Numbered from the stretch's first letter, positions 1 through 4,934 are shown. The stretch: 6,973 nt of DNA from an uncultured Chloroflexota bacterium (GCA_903930745.1 CAIYZX010000294.1:1-6973), one strand, 5' to 3'. Notes: generated by a model from the sequence alone, not told the origin. Made by a program: numbers and translations.

Positions 1-665
1 GCCGCGGGCACGAAGGAGGCGGCGGTGATGACGACATCCGCGTCCGCCACGGCCTCGCGCGCGGACGCGGCGGTGGTGGCGCTCGCGATCCCTGCCGTTG
101 CACGGGCGCCGTCTGCGAGTGCCTCCGCGCGGGCGCCGTCCCGGTCGTAGACGGTGAACGAGCAGCCGGGCAGCAGGTGCCCGACGACGGGGAGATGGCT
201 CCGGCCCTGGACTCCCGCGCCGATCATGCCCACGTGGTGGGCGCGGCCGGCGACCTGCGGGGCGAAGGCGCGGATCGCGACGCCGCTGACGGCGGCCGTC
301 CGCTCGGCGGTGATGGGGCCGGCGTCAAGCACGGCGATGGGGGCCGTGGTCACCGGGTCGTTGAGGATCAGCAGGCCGTAGATGCCGGCGAGGCCGATGG
401 TGTTGTTCGCCGGGTTGCCGGCCACCCACTTCATGCCCATCCGGTCCGCGGAGCCGTCCGCGGCGTCACCCGGCAGGAGCGCCGGCATCGCGTGGGCGAA
501 CGACGCCGCGGGGCGCGGGTGCAGCCCGATCTTCGGCGGCATCTCGGCATTCGTCGCAAGGCCGCGCAGCGTGGTCGCCGCAAGCTCCAGGCGCTCGGCC
601 AGGGCGGGCATCGCCGCCGTGACGTCGGCGCCGGTGAGGTAGCGGAGGGGCGGCAGCGTGGTCAT
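1..665 (-). CDS. Ornithine cyclodeaminase/mu-crystallin family protein (3' end outside window)
   Basis: The first 221 codons of an NAD(P)-dependent enzyme of the ornithine cyclodeaminase/mu-crystallin family are visible. The family is usually about 310-350 residues, so roughly the last third is missing. Seen: MKWVAGNP at residues 78-85, LILND at 99-103, ITAERTAAVSG at 118-128, and the Rossmann glycine motif GMIGAGVQGRSH at 146-157. K79 and R122 have the same 43-residue spacing as the substrate-carboxylate residues K69 and R112 of Pseudomonas putida ornithine cyclodeaminase. The catalytic Asp of that enzyme would lie beyond the window edge. Members include ornithine cyclodeaminase (ornithine to proline plus ammonia), alanine dehydrogenase and ketimine reductase types, so the substrate cannot be fixed here. 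The start at 665 is an ATG with no Shine-Dalgarno site but with TACACT six bases upstream. It is divergent from the cupin gene. The family call is strong; the exact reaction is open. Confidence 0.93.
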   Translation of the reverse strand, partial: MTTLPPLRYLTGADVTAAMPALAERLELAATTLRGLATNAEMPPKIGLHPRPAASFAHAMPALLPGDAADGSADRMGMKWVAGNPANNTIGLAGIYGLLILNDPVTTAPIAVLDAGPITAERTAAVSGVAIRAFAPQVAGRAHHVGMIGAGVQGRSHLPVVGHLLPGCSFTVYDRDGARAEALADGARATAGIASATTAASAREAVADADVVITAASFVPA

Positions 666-671
666 GGTCCG

Positions 672-677
672 AGTGTA
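672..677 (-). promoter_or_regulatory. Predicted -10 element of a leaderless promoter for the cyclodeaminase-family gene
   Basis: On the minus strand TACACT is followed by CGGACC and then the ATG at 665. A -10 ending six bases before the start codon would put the transcription start on the A of the ATG, which fits the missing Shine-Dalgarno site. No convincing -35 is visible. The same arrangement (TACACT, then a stretch ending CGGACCATG) occurs before lgt. This is inference from position and sequence only. Confidence 0.5.
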
Positions 678-774
678 TCGGCCCGCCACCCGTGCTCGGG
701 GCCTTAGCCTGTGCACCAGAGCGCCGGGTCCAACGGGAGTCGCGTGGGTCCGTGCGCCCAGCCGAGGAGCCTCC

Positions 775-1092
775 GTGACCCGCGACGCCCTGTTGACCCG
801 CCTGCGCGCCGAGGGCCTGGACCCGTACCCGTGGTCCAACGGCCCTGGTGATGTCTATGCGCCGCACGAGCACGGCTTCGACAAGGTGCTGGTCTGCGCG
901 GCGGGCTCCATCCGCTTCGGCCTGCCCGCGACCGGCGGCCACGTTGGCCTGGCGGAGGGCGACCGGCTGGACCTGCCCGCGGGGACCCGGCACGAGGCGT
1001 TCGTGGGCCCTTCCGGGGTCACGTGCCTGGAGGCGCACCTGCCCGCCGGGACGCACGCGAGCCTGGCGCGCCGCGCCGCCGGCGAGTGGTAG
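775..1092 (+). CDS. Small single-domain cupin protein
   Basis: A 105-residue protein that is essentially one cupin barrel. Cupin motif 1 reads G, five residues, PHEHGFDK-type (HxH at residues 32 and 34), then VLVCAAGSIRF. Motif 2 reads GDRLDLPAGTRHEAF and matches G-x5-P-x-G-x2-H. The three His residues are the expected metal ligands. The Glu that normally follows HxH is Lys here. Stand-alone cupins of this size may be enzymes, sugar or metal binders, or sensors, so no substrate is assigned. The GTG at 775 was chosen because GAGGAG (764-769) lies five bases upstream; the open frame extends further back but would overlap the divergent gene's start. It converges with the manA-type gene across a 13-bp gap. 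Confidence 0.85.
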   Translation: MTRDALLTRLRAEGLDPYPWSNGPGDVYAPHEHGFDKVLVCAAGSIRFGLPATGGHVGLAEGDRLDLPAGTRHEAFVGPSGVTCLEAHLPAGTHASLARRAAGEW

Positions 1093-1105
1093 CCGGGCGC
1101 GAAGG

Positions 1106-2101
1106 CTAGGGGAGGCTCCCCACGCAGACGACCGCATCCGCCGAGCCCGCGATCAGGTAGGCGGCCTCCTCGGCCGGGACCACGAGCGTGCCGCGGTTGG
1201 CCAGGTGCTCCGTCCAGCCATCGCCGCTCACGGTGGCGGACCCACGGACCACGGTCAGGATCTCCGGCGTCCGGCCGCCCGGCGCGCGCTCGACCGGCGT
1301 GTCACCCGTGGCCAGCTCCAGCCGCAGCTCCGGCACCACCAGCTCGCCGCCGTCCAGCCGCCAGGCTGCGCCTGCGGGCTCCGCGTGGGCGTCCGCGTCG
1401 ATGGCCAGCAGCGCCTCCGTGGGATGGAGCGAGCGGCCGGGGATGACCGGGCGCCCCCAGTCCGAGATGCGGAACGTGAGGTCTGACGGCTCCTCGATCT
1501 CGTACAGGTAGACGCCCGCGCCGATGGCGTGGAGCGTGCCGGGCCGGATCATGAACGCCTCGCCCGGGATGGCGGGACGCAGCTCGCACCCGTCCTCGCC
1601 CAGGCGGCCACCGGCGATGGCCGCCCGCAGGGCAGGCTCCCGGAGCGTGCGCCGCGGGCCCGTGACCAGCGTGGCGTCCGGCTCCGCGTCGATGACCAGC
1701 CACGCCTCCGCCTTGCCCACGGCGTCCGGGCCGTAGAGCTCGCGGGCGAGCGCGTCCGATGGGTGGACCTGGAGCGAGAGACGTTGCGCGGCGTCGATCA
1801 GCTTGACCAGGAGCGGGAAGCGGGGGCCGTGGAGCGCGAGGCCGCGCTCGCCCACGAGGGCAGCACCGTGCCGTGCCGCGAGGGCGTCCAGCGCCATGGG
1901 GCCGTCCGGGGTCTTGACCAGCGAGGCCGGACCCGCCAGCCAGAGCTCGCCGATGTGGCCGCCGCGCCCGCCCAGCCGCTGGCCCGCCCACGGCCGCTCG
2001 CTGGGCATGGGCGTGGGGCGCAGCGGGCCGATCCGCTGCTTGCTCTCAGGGCTGGACGTGGAGGCGCCGGCGCCGCTGCTGATGGGAGGGTTCCTCCGCA
2101 C
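1106..2101 (-). CDS. manA: Class I mannose-6-phosphate isomerase (ManA/PMI type)
   Basis: A 331-residue zinc enzyme of the type I phosphomannose isomerase family, close to the roughly 315 residues of short bacterial ManA proteins. It would interconvert mannose 6-phosphate and fructose 6-phosphate in the cytoplasm, feeding GDP-mannose and glycan synthesis. Seen in order: RPWAGQRL near residue 36, LSLQVHPSD (109-115) with zinc ligands Q111 and H113, GKAEAW (129-134) with E132, PGTLHAIGAGV (187-197) with H191, and ISDWGR (212-217) carrying the conserved Arg. A C-terminal cupin half follows, with ILTVVRGSATV near 281-291. All four expected metal ligands are present, so the protein looks active. 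The start is a GTG at 2101; the next in-frame Met, residue 32, would remove the first strand of the fold. There is no Shine-Dalgarno site, and a TACAAT element lies 17 bases upstream. Its convergent neighbour is the cupin gene. Confidence 0.9.
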   Translation of the reverse strand: MRRNPPISSGAGASTSSPESKQRIGPLRPTPMPSERPWAGQRLGGRGGHIGELWLAGPASLVKTPDGPMALDALAARHGAALVGERGLALHGPRFPLLVKLIDAAQRLSLQVHPSDALARELYGPDAVGKAEAWLVIDAEPDATLVTGPRRTLREPALRAAIAGGRLGEDGCELRPAIPGEAFMIRPGTLHAIGAGVYLYEIEEPSDLTFRISDWGRPVIPGRSLHPTEALLAIDADAHAEPAGAAWRLDGGELVVPELRLELATGDTPVERAPGGRTPEILTVVRGSATVSGDGWTEHLANRGTLVVPAEEAAYLIAGSADAVVCVGSLP

Positions 2102-2118
2102 GGGGTGGACGGTGCCGC

Positions 2119-2124
2119 ATTGTA
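2119..2124 (-). promoter_or_regulatory. Predicted -10 element for the manA-type gene
   Basis: TACAAT on the minus strand matches the TATAAT consensus at five of six positions and stands out in very GC-rich surroundings. It lies 17 bases before the GTG start at 2101, giving an expected leader of about 10 nt without a Shine-Dalgarno site. No -35 is recognisable at 16-18 bp spacing. Confidence 0.5.
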
Positions 2125-2156
2125 CGACCGGGGTGGGATGGTCCCGGGCCGGGAAT

Positions 2157-2190
2157 CACGAGGCCCCCGGCAGGTGCCGGGGGCCTCGTG
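2157..2190 (-). terminator. Perfect 16-bp inverted repeat, probable terminator of the 44-codon gene
   Basis: The arms CACGAGGCCCCCGGCA and TGCCGGGGGCCTCGTG are exact reverse complements separated by only GG, so the RNA would fold as a stem of about 15 bp with a four-base loop. It starts 20 bases after the stop of the minus-strand micro-gene and lies before the manA promoter, where a terminator is expected. Neither side has a U-tract, so it would be a tract-less terminator, as is common in high-GC bacteria, or a 3' stabilising hairpin. The structure is symmetric and could act on either strand. Confidence 0.65.
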
Positions 2191-2210
2191 GCAGTAGGCT
2201 TTGAGCGCGC

Positions 2211-2345
2211 CTAGCGGCGGCCGAGCGTCGCCCACAGGAGAGGATTCTCCCGGGGGTCGCTCGAGGGAGCCGTATCCTCGGCGCTCATCACGATGCTGAC
2301 GATCGAGAACAGCGCGAGGAGCGTAAACACGGCTGCAAGCACCAT
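2211..2345 (-). CDS. 44-residue single-helix membrane micro-protein, function unknown
   Basis: The minus strand encodes a 44-residue protein: hydrophobic N-terminus MVLAAVFTLLALFSIVSIVM (residues 1-20), a short acidic/Ser/Pro linker (SAEDTAPSSD), then a polar, basic tail PRENPLLWATLGRR. This looks like one membrane helix or an uncleaved signal anchor. Support that it is a gene: the ATG is preceded by GAAGGTG at a seven-base gap; an in-frame TAG 18 bases upstream excludes a longer product; third positions are mostly G or C; a strong hairpin follows the stop; and a promoter-like pair lies about 100 bases upstream. It diverges from the Lrp/AsnC gene, so the regulator may control it. I do not recognise the family. 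No catalytic motif is visible; it could be an accessory subunit of a membrane complex or a small stress protein. Confidence 0.68.
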   Translation of the reverse strand: MVLAAVFTLLALFSIVSIVMSAEDTAPSSDPRENPLLWATLGRR

Positions 2346-2435
2346 GGTTTTGCACCTTCGCTACCAGGGTGCCGCGGACCTTGCGGTCCCACCGGTTGGT
2401 CCGGCGGGGTCGACACACCTTTTTTCTACCCTGTA
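2346..2435 (-). promoter_or_regulatory. Structured 5' leader of the micro-gene
   Basis: If transcription starts about 7 bases after the predicted -10, the micro-gene has a leader of about 90 nt. On the minus strand it contains GGACC-GCAA-GGTCC, a 5-bp hairpin closed by a GNRA tetraloop (2376-2389). GGTG (2390-2393) can extend this stem by pairing with CACC. The same CACC is part of GCACC (2368-2372), which can instead pair with GGTGC (2352-2356); that GGTG is the Shine-Dalgarno region. The two pairings are mutually exclusive. Whether this switches anything is inference. Confidence 0.35.
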
Positions 2436-2441
2436 CGTGGC

Positions 2442-2470
2442 ATTCTACCTAAGATTCGTAGGCTTCACAA
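2442..2470 (-). promoter_or_regulatory. Predicted sigma-70-type promoter of the micro-gene
   Basis: On the minus strand TTGTGA (2465-2470) is a -35-like hexamer and TAGAAT (2442-2447) a -10-like hexamer, separated by exactly 17 bp. Each matches its consensus at four or five of six positions, in an AT-richer stretch of an otherwise very GC-rich window. The palindrome at 2448-2462 lies wholly in the spacer, so a bound protein would be expected to block this promoter. Confidence 0.55.
2448..2462. promoter_or_regulatory. Operator-like palindrome 1 (possible Lrp/AsnC site)
   Basis: CCTAAGATTCGTAGG is a 15-bp dyad with a single mismatched pair around the central T. Size and symmetry resemble Lrp/AsnC family sites, which are typically 13-15 bp with an AT-rich middle. 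It fills the spacer of the predicted micro-gene promoter and lies 41 bp before the lrp start. With palindrome 2 it forms an outer perfect repeat, TACCTAA (2446-2452) against TTAGGTA (2488-2494). Binding by the adjacent regulator is inference. Confidence 0.5.
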
Positions 2471-2479
2471 CCCCCCCAA

Positions 2480-2492
2480 CCTGATGATTAGG
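2480..2492. promoter_or_regulatory. Operator-like palindrome 2 (possible lrp autoregulation site)
   Basis: CCTGATGATTAGG is a 13-bp dyad with one mismatched pair around the central G. Its centre (2486) is 31 bp from that of palindrome 1 (2455), close to three helical turns, so both would face the same side of the DNA. It ends 11 bases before the lrp ATG, where it would overlap that gene's core promoter. A weak -35-like TTCACA (2464-2469) is seen for lrp but no clear -10. Confidence 0.48.
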
Positions 2493-2503
2493 TACTAACC
2501 CAG

Positions 2504-2986
2504 ATGAAGAAGGTCAGCCTGAGCGACGCCGACGCCCGGCTCCTCGCCATCCTGCAGGCGGATGGCCGCCGGTCCTATGCGGACCTGGGGTCCGACGTGG
2601 GCATGGCGGGACCGTCCGCGCACGAGCGCGTGAAGAAGCTGGAGGCGCGCGGCGTCATCCGGGGCTACTCCGCGGACGTGGACCCGCAGGCGCTTGGCCT
2701 GACGGTGCTCGCGTTCACGTGGGTGACCCAGGCGCCGGGGACGATCACCGTGGACCTGATGCCGGAGTTCGCGCGGATCCCGGAGATCGAGGAGTGCCAC
2801 CACATCGCCGGCGAGGCGGACTACATCCTCAAGATCCGGGCCACGGACATGGAGCACCTGGGCCAGGTGGTCCGGCGCGTGCAGACCACCAACCACGTCT
2901 TCTCCACGGAGACGGACGTGGTGTTCACCACCGGCTTCGAGGGTCGGCCACTGCCGGTCCCGCGTGCCGACGACGCCAAGGCCTGA
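2504..2986 (+). CDS. Lrp/AsnC family transcriptional regulator
   Basis: A 160-residue feast/famine regulator of normal family length. The N-terminal winged helix-turn-helix covers about residues 5-60 (LSDADARLLAILQADGR, then the recognition region AGPSAHERVKKLEARGVI). The C-terminal RAM ligand-binding and oligomerisation domain covers about 66-145, with the characteristic IAGEADYILKI at 101-111. Such proteins form dimers to octamers, bind DNA, and respond to amino acids or related small molecules; the effector cannot be read from the sequence. A short charged tail (about 146-160) follows. The ATG at 2504 puts LSDADARLL at the usual distance from the N-terminus; there is no good Shine-Dalgarno site (only TTAGG, about 11 bases upstream). 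Two operator-like palindromes lie directly upstream, suggesting autoregulation and control of the divergent micro-gene. The sigma factor gene follows after 34 bp, so co-transcription is possible. Confidence 0.93.
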   Translation: MKKVSLSDADARLLAILQADGRRSYADLGSDVGMAGPSAHERVKKLEARGVIRGYSADVDPQALGLTVLAFTWVTQAPGTITVDLMPEFARIPEIEECHHIAGEADYILKIRATDMEHLGQVVRRVQTTNHVFSTETDVVFTTGFEGRPLPVPRADDAKA

Positions 2987-3020
2987 GCCGCCGCAGCGGC
3001 CCCGGAGATCCAGCCGGCGA

Positions 3021-3683
3021 ATGACGACGTACACCACCCCAGAGCACCGCGAAGGCGGGCCCGGCGAGGCCGATCTCGTGCGCGCCGTTGCGAGCGGTGG
3101 GCACGAGGCCCTCGCGGTGCTCTACGACCGGCACGCGAGCGGTGTCCATGCCGTGGCGCTCCGGCTCTCCGGTGACCGGGGTGTCGCCGAGGAGGTCGTG
3201 CAGGAGACGTTCCTGGCGCTCTGGAACCGGGCCACCACGTTCGACCCGGCGCTCGCCTCGCTCGCGACCTGGCTTCGGGCCATCGCGCGGAACCGGACGC
3301 TGGACCGGCTGCGGGCCGCGGGCCGGCGCCCAACGCTCGTCGCCCTGACCGGGCGGGCGGGTGACGGCGATGGGGGCCCGGAGCTTGACGTGGACCGGCT
3401 GGGGCCGGACCTCGCCGTGATCGGCGGGGCGGTTGCGGATCCCGGTCCGGAGGCCGCTGCCGAGGCGGCGGACACGCGGGACACCGTGCGGGCGGCCATC
3501 GACGAGCTGACGGACGACGAGCGGACGGTGGTGGTCCTCGCGTATCGCGAGGGGCTCACCCAGGCGGAGATCGCCGAGCGGACCGGGTGGCCGCTGGGCA
3601 CGGTGAAGACGAGGACGCGGCGGGCGCTGGGGCGCCTGCGGGAGATGCTGGAGCCCGCGGTGCGGGCGGACGAGGAAGGGTGA
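3021..3683 (+). CDS. ECF (sigma-70 family) RNA polymerase sigma factor, SigK-like
   Basis: A 220-residue extracytoplasmic-function sigma factor. Region 2 spans about residues 18-100, with AEEVVQETFLALWNR (56-70) and TWLRAIARNRTLDRLR (83-98). A linker of about 55 residues rich in Gly, Asp and Ala follows. Region 4 is about 153-212, with LTDDERTVVVLAYREG and the helix-turn-helix TQAEIAERTGWPLGTVKTR (180-198). It would direct core polymerase to a small regulon once released from its anti-sigma factor, the next gene. The ATG at 3021 was chosen because it follows the lrp stop; a GTG at 2964 would overlap lrp and add a Pro/Arg-rich stretch unlike sigma N-termini. GGAG at 3004-3007 is a slightly distant ribosome site. 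The SigK subgroup is inferred from the RskA-like partner. Confidence 0.93.
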   Translation: MTTYTTPEHREGGPGEADLVRAVASGGHEALAVLYDRHASGVHAVALRLSGDRGVAEEVVQETFLALWNRATTFDPALASLATWLRAIARNRTLDRLRAAGRRPTLVALTGRAGDGDGGPELDVDRLGPDLAVIGGAVADPGPEAAAEAADTRDTVRAAIDELTDDERTVVVLAYREGLTQAEIAERTGWPLGTVKTRTRRALGRLREMLEPAVRADEEG

Positions 3684-4519
3684 TGGAGCACGAGGAGACG
3701 CTGGCGCTGATCGCGGTCGCGGCTGCAGAGCCGGACGGCCTCGAGCGCCTCATGGCCGGCGACACCCCGGAGTCCGCGGTGGTGGCCGGGCACCTCGCCG
3801 GCTGCATGACCTGCGTGGCGGAGCTGGGCGCCTATGCGCGGACCGCCGAGCAGGTGCGTGACGTGATCGTCGAGGAGCCGGATCCGTCGCTGCGCGAGCG
3901 CACGCTCGCCTTCGTGCTGACCAACGGCGACGCGCGTCCCCAGGCGGTGGGACCGGCGCCGACGACGACGGTGGCGGACGCCGCCGACACTGATACCCCG
4001 GCATCGACCCCGGTCCCGATGCGGCGCCCGGCGCGGCGCCTGCCGTTCGCCGCGCTCGCGGGCATCGCCGCGGTCGTCGTGGCCGCCGTGGGTGGCTTCG
4101 CGCTGGGCGGCGCCCTCCAGCAGCCTGCCCGCATCCCGCCCCAGGCCGATGTCGCCGTCCTGGAGGAGGCGACGCGGACCCTGGCCCGCCTCGCCGCGGT
4201 GCCGGATACGAGGACCGCGAGGCTCGCGGCGACCGATGGTGGCACGGCCACGGGCTCGCTGGTCTTCTCGCCCACCACCGGCGAGCTCGCGATGTTCGCG
4301 GAGGCGCTCGCGCCCGCCCCGGACGGCGCGGAGTACGACTGCTGGGTGGAGGTGGCCGGGGAGCGGCGGACGATCGGCGAGCTCTACCCGGGCGGCACGA
4401 TCCTCGCCTGGTCCGGGACCGCGCAGGATCTCGTGGGCCTCGCCGATGGGGCGGCCTTCGGCGTGACGCTGCGGCTGCCGGACGGCACGCAGCGCGTGGT
4501 GCTCGCCAGCGCGGGCTAG
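3683..4519 (+). CDS. RskA-like membrane anti-sigma factor with zinc-binding N-terminus
   Basis: A 278-residue anti-sigma factor. The cytoplasmic N-terminus has the zinc anti-sigma signature HxxxCxxC (H37, C41, C44 in GHLAGCMTCVAEL). A Pro/Thr/Asp-rich linker (about 85-118) is followed by one membrane helix (PFAALAGIAAVVVAAVGGFALGG, 121-143). The extracytoplasmic part (about 150-278) resembles the C-terminal domain of anti-sigma-K factor RskA (GELAMFAEALAPAPDG, then YPGGTILAWSG). It should hold the upstream sigma factor at the membrane until an envelope or redox signal triggers release, which in RskA-type proteins involves intramembrane proteolysis. Its ATG overlaps the sigma stop by one base (TGATG), with AGGAAGG just upstream, so the pair is translationally coupled. 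It converges with the 91-residue membrane protein gene across 31 bp. Confidence 0.9.
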   Translation: MEHEETLALIAVAAAEPDGLERLMAGDTPESAVVAGHLAGCMTCVAELGAYARTAEQVRDVIVEEPDPSLRERTLAFVLTNGDARPQAVGPAPTTTVADAADTDTPASTPVPMRRPARRLPFAALAGIAAVVVAAVGGFALGGALQQPARIPPQADVAVLEEATRTLARLAAVPDTRTARLAATDGGTATGSLVFSPTTGELAMFAEALAPAPDGAEYDCWVEVAGERRTIGELYPGGTILAWSGTAQDLVGLADGAAFGVTLRLPDGTQRVVLASAG

Positions 4520-4531
4520 CGGCTCCGGCGC

Positions 4532-4549
4532 GGACGGGGACGGGGACGG
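4532..4549. repeat. Three tandem copies of GGACGG in a convergent spacer
   Basis: Three exact copies of GGACGG lie in the 31-bp gap between the stops of the anti-sigma gene and the convergent 91-residue protein gene. It is short enough to be chance in GC-rich DNA. The spacer holds no convincing terminator hairpin, only a loose GCGGAC/GTCCGC pairing running into the next gene. Confidence 0.4.
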
Positions 4550-4550
4550 A

Positions 4551-4826
4551 TCAGCGGTCCGCCGCGCGCAGCTCCGCGGGATCCACGAGCGCATCCGGCG
4601 GCGGGAAGCCCGTGTAGCGGCGATGCGCCTCGAGGACGCGCCGGGCCACCTCGGCATCGATCAGCGGGTCGTCCACGGTCCTGGCGATCCAGGCCGCCTC
4701 GGCCGCCGTCTCCTCGTTGGAGATCTCGTCATCGCGGCGCGTGGAGTCCGCCATCACGAGCCAGGTCAGCGCCACGCCCACCGCGAGGCCAACCACGGCC
4801 AGCCACCAGTTGAAGTCGGAGCCCAT
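4551..4826 (-). CDS. 91-residue single-helix membrane protein, function unknown
   Basis: A 91-residue protein with a short N-terminus (MGSDFN), one hydrophobic helix (WWLAVVGLAVGVALTWLVMA, residues 7-26), and a soluble, probably cytoplasmic tail. The tail begins with a charged stretch (DSTRRDDEISNEETAAEA), then a predicted helix (IDAEVARRVLEAHRRYTGF, 56-74), and ends PPPDALVDPAELRAADR. There is no recognised enzyme motif or family. The ATG at 4826 has GGAGGA about ten bases upstream; an in-frame GTG three codons earlier is too close to that site to be used. The frame stays open far upstream antisense to lgt, but that part has no gene-like content. The gene is divergent from lgt (108-bp gap) and convergent with the anti-sigma gene. 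By position it might act with Lgt or in envelope biology, but nothing in the sequence proves it. Confidence 0.75.
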   Translation of the reverse strand: MGSDFNWWLAVVGLAVGVALTWLVMADSTRRDDEISNEETAAEAAWIARTVDDPLIDAEVARRVLEAHRRYTGFPPPDALVDPAELRAADR

Positions 4827-4900
4827 CCGGTCCACGTCCTCCGCGTTCGCGCGGCCACCCCGCGCCGCCCCGAAGGGTAGCCCACCCCGCGCCGGATCGC

Positions 4901-4917
4901 CCCGCACGTCGTGCGGG
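4901..4917. promoter_or_regulatory. 17-bp perfect inverted repeat next to the lgt -10 element
   Basis: CCCGCACGTCGTGCGGG has perfect 7-bp arms around GTC and ends two bases before the TACACT hexamer proposed as the lgt -10. It therefore covers the spacer/-35 area of lgt, and no normal -35 is seen. It also lies 75 bases upstream of the divergent 91-residue protein gene. A regulator-binding site is plausible; a chance GC-rich dyad cannot be excluded. Confidence 0.4.
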
Positions 4918-4919
4918 CA

Positions 4920-4925
4920 TACACT
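4920..4925 (+). promoter_or_regulatory. Predicted -10 element of a leaderless promoter for lgt
   Basis: TACACT is followed by CCCCGGACC and the ATG at 4935. The distance allows transcription to start at, or one or two bases before, the start codon. No Shine-Dalgarno site precedes this ATG or the next in-frame one at 4947. The arrangement copies that before the cyclodeaminase-family gene at 665. Confidence 0.5.
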
Positions 4926-4934
4926 CCCCGGACC

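Noticed and set aside
705..710. TAGCCT as a possible -10 for the cupin gene
   Set aside because: It matches only TANNNT, has no -35, and such hexamers are frequent; too weak to list.
658..774. N-terminal extension of the cupin frame
   Set aside because: The extension is not cupin-like and would overlap the divergent gene's start; GAGGAG correctly placed before GTG 775 decides the start.
466..1137. 223-codon minus-strand frame across the cyclodeaminase start and the cupin gene
   Set aside because: It overlaps two recognised genes in other frames and has no motifs.
1798..2418. 206-codon open frame on the minus strand starting at a GTG with AAGG upstream
   Set aside because: It runs through the micro-gene, the hairpin and 300 bases of the manA-type gene in another frame and has no recognisable domain. 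Long spurious frames are normal at this GC content.
2293..2484. 63-codon plus-strand frame opposite the micro-gene
   Set aside because: It is antisense to the better-supported micro-gene, covers its predicted promoter, and has no ribosome site or recognisable content.
2964..3020. Longer start (GTG) for the sigma factor
   Set aside because: It would overlap the end of lrp and add a Pro/Arg-rich stretch unlike sigma factor N-termini.
4520..4560. Possible bidirectional terminator between the anti-sigma gene and the 91-residue protein gene
   Set aside because: Only a 6-bp GCGGAC/GTCCGC pairing with a long loop, extending into coding sequence; not convincing.
3122..4657. 511-codon minus-strand frame opposite the sigma/anti-sigma genes
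   Set aside because: Shadow of two recognised genes; Arg/Ser/Ala-rich composition and no domain.
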